NCBI GenBank assembly: GCA_037176705.1
Contig: CM073897.1
Span: forward strand, 43,650,488 to 43,714,487
Direction of reading: 5' to 3'
Origin: Molossus alvarezi
Lineage: Eukaryota; Chordata; Mammalia; Chiroptera; Molossidae
Length of the DNA: 64,000 nucleotides
Shown: positions 9,971-64,000 of the stretch, piece by piece
Position numbering within the stretch: position 1 is the first letter of the stretch
Layout: every line of letters begins with the position of its first letter
Notes under the pieces: model-generated
Database searches by the model: none
The model's input: only the letters and a program-made list of their open reading frames with translations
Told to the model about the DNA's origin: nothing
Program-made: the position numbers and the translations under genes

Positions 9971-12160
9971 AAAAATAGAGACTGTCAAATAGGAAAAAAG
10001 CAAGTCCCAACCATATGTGGTCAACAAAAGAAATACTTAGAATACAAAGACACAAATAGGTTCAAAGTAAAAGGATGGGGGAAATGATATGCCATGTAAA
10101 CAATCAGCTTAAGAAATAATATGTAAAAAAAATAGACTTCAAAACATGGAACATTACGGGAAACAAAGATCTCATAATGATGAAAAGGTCAGTATATCAG
10201 GAAGGCATTATAAGTAAAACTGTGTATGCACTTAATGTCAGAGCTTCAAAACACATGAAACAAAAACTTAAAAAGAAGTCATAGCTGGAGATTTTACAAG
10301 TACTCTCTCAGTACCTGAAAGAACAAATAAGTATACACACAAATAACATCAGAAAGGACATATAAATCTGAGCAACAGTGTCAGCACACTGACATAAAAC
10401 AAAATCCCCAACAACAGGAGGAATATACTATATTTTCAAATGTAGGTTGCATATTTGCCAAAATAGACCATATGACAAGCCATAAAACAAGTCTCAAATA
10501 AATTTCAAAAGACTGGAATCTTACATATACCCTAAGAAGCCTGAAACACCAAACAGAAAGAACATATGTACCCCCATGTTTGTAGCAGCCACAACAAACT
10601 TAAATTAAAAACAAATATTAATATCTAGATAAGCCTCTAAATGCTGGAAATTAATGTATTTTTAAACATCCCATTGATCAAGGAATAAATCACAAGAGAA
10701 ATTAGATATTAAATTAACTATTTTTAACTAAAGGATAATGCATATAAAACAACAGGACTTAAAGGGAAATTTGTAACTTTAAAAGTTAGAAGAAGAAAGT
10801 TTTGATATTGATTAAGTTTCTACCTTAAGAATCTATAAAAAGAAGAGTGCATTTTTCTCCAAGTGAAAGAAAGGAAATACTAAAGATAGGAGGAATCAAT
10901 AAAATAGAAAAGATACAGAGAAAATGAAAAAAGAGAAAAGTTGCTTCTTTGAAAAGTTTAATAAAAATAAACACTTAGCAAGATGAGAGAAAAAGAGAGG
11001 TTGCCAGGTTGCCAACATAATTAATTACAAATAAAAGAGGGAGTATCCCTTCAGATCCTAGACATAAAAAAGGAAAATTATGAGCATTTTTATGTCATTA
11101 AGTTTGACAACTTAAATGAAATAGACCATTTTTTAAAATATATAACTTACCAGAACTGACAGAAGAAATAGAAATTTGTAATAATCCACTATCAGAATCA
11201 AAGTTATATATCAAAGACCTCACTAGAAAGAAAAATTGGGGCCCAAAGAGTTTCATTTGTTATTCATATATTTAAGAAATAATACTAATTATATACCAAC
11301 TCAGAAAAAAAAAAAAAAAAAAAAAGAAGAAGGAGACTTCCCAGCTAATTCTTTGAGGCCAGCAATATCCTCATATAAAATCTCACAAAGACATTACAAG
11401 AACTAAATTTACAGATCAATATCATTACAAACTTAGACATAAGAATCCTTAACAAAATATTAGCAAATTGAATCCATCAGTGTAAACAGGATAATACGTC
11501 ATGAGCAAGTAAGATTTACACCGGTAATGCAAGATGGATATATCATTTGAAACTTAATCAATATAATCCCATATTAAAATAAAATAGAAAAAGCATATTT
11601 GACAAAAGCCAACACCCCTTTATGAGAAATGTTCTGGGCAAACTAGGAATAGGGATGAAACTTCCTCAATGTGATCAAAGATATTTACAAAAAAAAAATG
11701 CTGTCAATATCACTTTTAATGGTGAAGCAATGAATTTTGTCTCTGTAAAATCAGAAATAAGGCAGGGATATCTGCTCACAACTTCTATTCAGCATTGTGC
11801 TGGAGACTGTAGCCAGTATAATAGATTAAGTGACAGGCATGAAGGAATAAATAAATCTCCTAATTTGCAGATATGATCGTTTACATTAAAAAATTCTAAG
11901 GAATCAAACAACAAACAAACTTACTGGAAGTAATAAATGGGTTAAGCAGTGTCTCAGGATACAAGGTCAATACACAGAAAAATCAATTGTATGTCTTTAT
12001 ATTAGCAATGAATAATTGGAAACTTTAGAAAAGTTTAAATAGCATTTATAACAACATAAAAATGAGAATTATGAATATTTGCTGAAAGGAAGAAGACCCA
12101 AGTAAATGGAGCAATACACCACCACATTCATGAATTAGAAAACCTAATATCATAGGTACT
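9971..12160 (+). mobile_element. Old LINE-1, right part of a split copy (ORF2 remains)
   Basis: A diverged L1 ORF2 continues from the endonuclease region (near 9987, 'aaataggaaaaaagcaagtc', counterpart of the young copy near 5705) through reverse transcriptase fragments. Examples are 'gacaaaagccaacacccctt' near 11600, 'agaaataaggcagggatatc' near 11752 and 'gtctttatattagcaatgaa' near 11992. Many stops and indels are present. An A-run lies at about 11306-11325. A 64-bp patch at 10526-10589 comes from the wrong part of L1 (see findings). The 84-codon frame at 11622-11876 is a relic of the RT region. Confidence 0.85.
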
Positions 12161-12678
12161 TGTCCTAAAATCTAGTTGACCTATAAACTCAACTCAAGAG
12201 CAATAAACAATCTCCTTCCTCTTGTGAAGCTGACAAAAGATGAAGCTCATGTGTGCAGCTGTTTCTTCAACGTTGAAATTACATTCAGGGTAAAATATAA
12301 CCATTCCGAACTTACCTCTTTGGATTGTCACTTTCTTCTAGATTTTGGCCCCACAGTTCCTCCCCTCATTATAAATTTTTATGTTTTCTTGGTTTTGTAT
12401 ATTATCCAGTTTTTAGTTTTCAGTAAGAGTCGGGTTCCTAGCTCTAGTACTAGAAGACTAGAAACGGTGGAGACAAATGTCTCCAGTTTGTTTTTTCTAT
12501 CAGACAGGTAGATAAAAATTATTTATGTAGTGGCAAGCAAGACAAAGTCTCTGACCACAAAAAGCTCCTGTTCATTAGAGGAGTGTTCATTCTTTATCTC
12601 TCTCTTATTTATTTTTATCATGTTCATTTTTTAGAGCCATGGTTGTGAAATCATGAACTTTAAGAAAATGTCAATGTC

Positions 12679-12917
12679 GCCCTGACTGGTTTGGCTCAGC
12701 GGTTAGAGTGTCAATCCACAGACCAGAGAGACCTGGGTTTGGTTCCCGCTAAGGGCACGTACCTTGGTTGCAGTTTGTCCCCGGCCCCAGTTGGGGTTGT
12801 GTGGGTGGCAACCAGTCAATGTGTTTCTCTCACATTGATGTTTCTCTCTCTGTCTTCCTCCTGCTCTATCTGAAGATAAGTGCAAAAATGTCCTCGGGTG
12901 AGAATTAAAAAAAAAAA
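12679..12917 (+). mobile_element. Ves-type SINE
   Basis: Head GCCCTGACTGGTTTGGCTCAG, promoter boxes, TC-rich part and tail TGTCCTCGGGTGAGAATT plus an A-run. Flanked by GTCAATGTC at 12670-12678 and 12918-12926. Confidence 0.93.
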
Positions 12918-13089
12918 GTCAATGTCTTTCTTCTGAGAGCTTCCATGGGGAGCTAGAATCTCACACTGTAGACTCTTAAAATTCCAGCGCCATGATGAAT
13001 TGGAGGACCATGAAAACCTTTGCACAAAGTCTGGGGTAGGGAGCACTAGGGAGAAAGAACCTGAGATGATAAGTAAGGGACTAACATCT

Positions 13090-13195
13090 GTGTGTGTGTG
13101 TGTGTGTGTGTGGTACATGCCCCTAGCGGGAACTGAACCCAGGACTCTCTGGTCCACAGGTCAATGCTCAACCTCTGAGCCAAACTGGCCAGGGC
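13090..13195 (-). mobile_element. Ves-type SINE with a (TG)n end
   Basis: On the minus strand the tRNA-like head and B box region are present (13195 back to about 13113), but the 3' body is replaced by a (TG)n run at 13090-13112. A near-duplicate GGACTAACATCT / GGACAAACATCT flanks it (from 13078 and from 13197), which suggests a target duplication. Confidence 0.8.
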
Positions 13196-13298
13196 TGGAC
13201 AAACATCTTAAAGATGACTAGGACTTAACCATGTGACCAGCAAAGATTGGAGACATGACATTTGAGGAATCGGTGTTTTTGTCTTTTTTATTTCACAG

Positions 13299-14045
13299 AT
13301 ACTGAAAGTATAAGCCTCAAAAGGAGAAAAAGTGAGAAAGCAGAAACTTTTAGTATGACTGTAGAGCCTCTGCCCCAAGCTGGGGAAAGTCCTCAGACTC
13401 CAGTAGCCCCCGCCCCTGATCTAACCAGAGCATAAGGGGAGCCAAGGCTCCCCGAAGGAACACAGCGAACCGGAGCCAGTCCAGGAAACCGCCAAGCCTG
13501 CTATGGATGATGTTATATAACCAGTGCCCACTGAGGAGGCCTTGGAACCCACCCAGGCATCCACCCAGGAGGCCAACAGAGAGGCCACCCTCCAAACAGC
13601 AGTGCCAAAGGCAGGTGAACCAGGAGTTTCCTCCATAGAGGTCCTTTATCCTAAAACACAACCCAAAGACTCCCACTATTGAATCCTGTTTTAAGATGGT
13701 TTCCACCACATCCAGCATGCCCTCCTCCCTTGTGCTGTCCTCAAAGAACTATCCACACCTTACCCCTTCTTCTTCCTCCTCTCTGTGCTCACTGAGGTGA
13801 CGGTGGGGAGTGGTCAATAAATTAGCGTAGCAGAGCACTTGAGACTCTGCGGAGAATGTTCTGGCCTAGCCTTTCTGTAATGGATGCAACTCCAGGGTCT
13901 GGGTGAGAGAAAAACAGCTATTGTGGACTTGAAGCTGGAGCTCTGGGTGATCCAGGGCTTGTCCTATTCTAACCCTTCACAGTATTCCCTGCTAATGGGG
14001 CAGCTGTGGTGAACATCAGAATGTAAATAAAGGCAGCCTTTCAGG
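13299..14045 (+). CDS. Candidate last exon and 3' UTR of the convergent neighbour gene (GDPD4 by synteny?)
   Basis: A strong acceptor (TGTCTTTTTTATTTCACAG, ending 13298) opens an exon that starts with two bases completing a phase-1 codon. The frame reads TESISLKRRKSEKAETFSM and a proline-rich tail, with a stop at 13433-13435. A second frame, shifted by one base, is open from 13425 to 13680 apart from one TAA at 13518-13520. It also looks coding-like (EPEPVQETAKPAMDDV; PTEEALEPTQASTQEANREA), as if one ancestral tail had suffered a 1-bp indel. AATAAA signals follow at 13816-13821 and 14026-14031. Function is not read from sequence. GDPD4, a predicted glycerophosphodiester phosphodiesterase, is only the synteny guess. 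Either the tail was shortened in this lineage or the gene is decaying. Confidence 0.45.
13816..13821 (+). terminator. Candidate poly(A) signal (AATAAA)
   Basis: Canonical hexamer downstream of the candidate last exon at 13299. A second one lies at 14026-14031. Either could end the plus-strand neighbour. Confidence 0.45.
14026..14031 (+). terminator. Candidate distal poly(A) signal (AATAAA)
   Basis: Second canonical hexamer, in the context GTAAATAAAGG. If it is used, the neighbour gene ends about 1.3 kb from the MYO7A poly(A) site on the opposite strand. Confidence 0.45.
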
Positions 14046-15318
14046 AATGCAGAGGTAAATGATGTATTCTTTGGACCCTTCTGTGATGACTCAGGCTGGC
14101 AAAGACTAGGTGGTGAGAACCAAAGTGATCCCAGCCTGAGTCAGAAAATGAGAGCTGGCATGGGCACGAGTTGGGGGCAAAGATTGTATCCCACGTGTAC
14201 TTTTTGTGATCTAGTGTGAAGTGGGGTGCTTCCTAGTAGCTTGCTGTTGGCTGACTCCTCAGTGGACTGACGGGCATATTCCCACGTGCACTCAATGGCC
14301 TTTGTCCTTGAAGGAAGACTAGAGCTTAGAACAGGCTTCTGGAGCCCCTTCTGTCTGGGAGTCCAGTGTTAGAAACAGTGAATTGAGTTCCACTGGGTGA
14401 CCATCACCTACTCACACTCATCTGGGCCTCAGTACCCCATCTCTACAAGGATGGTGCAGGGGCAGCTCACTGCAGCACCTTCCTCCTGGCTCAGATTTAT
14501 CCTGGGCTGACTGTGGGGGCACGTAACACTGGGGGGCTGGGCGGTCTGGAACAGCAACACAATCATCCCAGAAAGCAGGGTTATGGTTTGGGGCCTCGGT
14601 CTCCCCAAGCAGCGGCTGCCCCCCCCCCCACACACACACACACAGGCAGCTGCAGAGGACAGGAGCAGTACTCCCTGCGGCTTGGTTGAGCACCTAGGTG
14701 TGTATAACACCAGACACATAGGTGTGTGGGCAAACAGGACTCCGCTCTGCCGAAGTGTCGGGGACCCTGAGGCAGGTCACAACTGTGCCCACACAAGGGG
14801 ATGCTCCATCACTTCGCTGGGCACTCATCCCAGCCACAGCCCCAAATCACACCTTCCCTGTCACAGCCAAACGTGGTTCCGTCCTAGTGAGAAAGGAACA
14901 TTCTACAGGCACCCACTGGATGTAAGGGTTTAACCCAAGGCAGCATTGTTCTTGGGGTTCTCCGTGGTTTGTTGATGACCCAAGGAGATGTTTCTGGCAG
15001 GATGCAAGGGCCACTCTGGCTCCACTGGCCCTAGTTAAGGCTCAGAAGCGAGTCCCTCCTTGAGCTCTTGCCCTGCACACTTAGGTCCTCACCTCCCAGG
15101 CTGATGTCCAGTGTTTCTCTGCAACCTGGCCCTGTCTCAGCCAGTCCCTTTAAGTCTCTTTCAAGCACACCTTGGACTCAGGCACCCCTACCTCCACACT
15201 CAGACCAGCTTGGCCTGTACACACAGACCAAGGAGAGAGGTATTCAGGCCACACACACACACAGGGCCCTGCCCCACATCCTCTTTCCCTCCTTCTCCCA
15301 TTCCCTCAACAAAGACAC
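14046..15318. other. Intergenic gap between convergent gene ends
   Basis: About 1.3 kb with a C-run plus (CA)n tract at 14622-14646 and a short (CA)n at 15252-15262. The frames here (for example 14418-14796 minus, 14583-14933 plus) show no conserved content. I see no RNA gene. Confidence 0.5.
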
Positions 15319-15855
15319 TCTGGCCAGAAAGAGAAACACATGCTTTATGTGCTCAGGAGACCAGGACAGCAGGGCTCAGCACTCACACTGCAATATACAT
15401 GAGCGGTCTGTCTCCTTCAGTCCCGCTGAGGGTCCTGGGCTCGGGGGAATTAGCCTTAGGTGCCAGGACAGTCTTGATTTGGTTGGTTTGGTCTGGTTGC
15501 TCCCAGTGTGGAGAACTGGGTTGTCCTCTTGAGTCCCTGTCCCAGGGGCGCACAGAAAGCCAAAGGCAGCCCAGGGCTGTCTGAGATGAGAAAAGCATGC
15601 GAGCCACACAGGCTCTTACAACGGGGAAGGCCCCATAAGCGGGGACCAGATCCAACCCAGGGGCCTCGGGTGGCTGGAAGGCCACCTCACTGGAAGAAAG
15701 GCCCGAGTTCAAGCTGGTGCGGTCACTGGTGGGTGGCCGGCCCAGCCTCCCTGCCTGGATGCCAGAGGTCTTCGCCCAGCTGCAAAGGGACCGATGGGCC
15801 TGAGCCAGCTGCTGCCTAGGGAGTAGGCACAGAGCCAGTGCCACCTCCACACTGT
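15319..15855 (-). other. MYO7A: MYO7A 3' UTR (inferred)
   Basis: The sequence from the stop codon leftward to just past the CATAAA at 15344-15349 would give a 3' UTR of roughly 530 nt. The exact cleavage site is not visible. Confidence 0.55.
15344..15349 (-). terminator. MYO7A: Candidate MYO7A poly(A) signal, variant CATAAA
   Basis: Minus-strand context AGCACATAAAGCATG. I found no AATAAA or ATTAAA between the stop codon and this point on the minus strand. CATAAA is a known weaker variant, so this is inference. Confidence 0.45.

Positions 15856-64000
<48,145 letters not shown>

Noticed and set aside
12679..12760. tRNA gene
   Set aside because: The A and B box-like motifs belong to tRNA-derived SINE heads, repeated many times here, without a foldable complete tRNA.

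Overview
The window is nuclear DNA from a mammal, almost certainly a bat of the Yangochiroptera. It carries many copies of the tRNA-derived Ves-type SINE (head GCCCTGGCTGGTTTGGCTCAG), known to me from bat genomes, and a full-length bat-type LINE-1. I cannot name the species.

The dominant gene is MYO7A (unconventional myosin VIIa) on the minus strand. Forty complete coding exons plus 5 bases of one more run from 64000 down to the stop codon at 15856-15858. Every exon is open, every junction phase agrees, and the coding length (5,645 nt after the 5-base piece) equals codons 335-2215 plus stop of the human long isoform as I recall it. Human exon numbers 9-49 are used here on that basis. Order of domains: distal motor (exons 10-19), five IQ motifs (19-21), a charged single alpha-helix (21-23), MyTH4-1 and FERM-1 (24-35), SH3 (35-36), MyTH4-2 (37-41), FERM-2 (41-49). 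The product moves and anchors cargo on actin in inner-ear stereocilia and retina.

Left of MYO7A, a plus-strand terminal exon candidate (13299 onward, with poly(A) signals at 13816 and 14026) and a small candidate exon (190-242) probably belong to the convergent neighbour, GDPD4 in human by recalled synteny. The last exon shows a frame break. Between the two candidate exons lie about 10 kb of nested retroelements: an old LINE-1 split by a full-length younger LINE-1 (3392-9970) that is itself hit by two Ves SINEs.

MYO7A introns hold more SINEs, old L1/L2/MIR pieces, a pogo/Tigger-like MITE and two large minisatellites that bracket exon 42. Points of most interest: an apparent U12-type AT-AG intron 38; a GC donor on intron 34 with a preserved alternative acceptor adding 38 codons; a SINE that carries flank of another SINE's insertion site; a 64-bp displaced L1 patch; a perfect ~77-bp duplication around exon 28; and an open frame from exon 42 through the intron-42 minisatellite. 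I saw no new operon-like or defence system; this is a conserved vertebrate gene in a repeat-rich setting.
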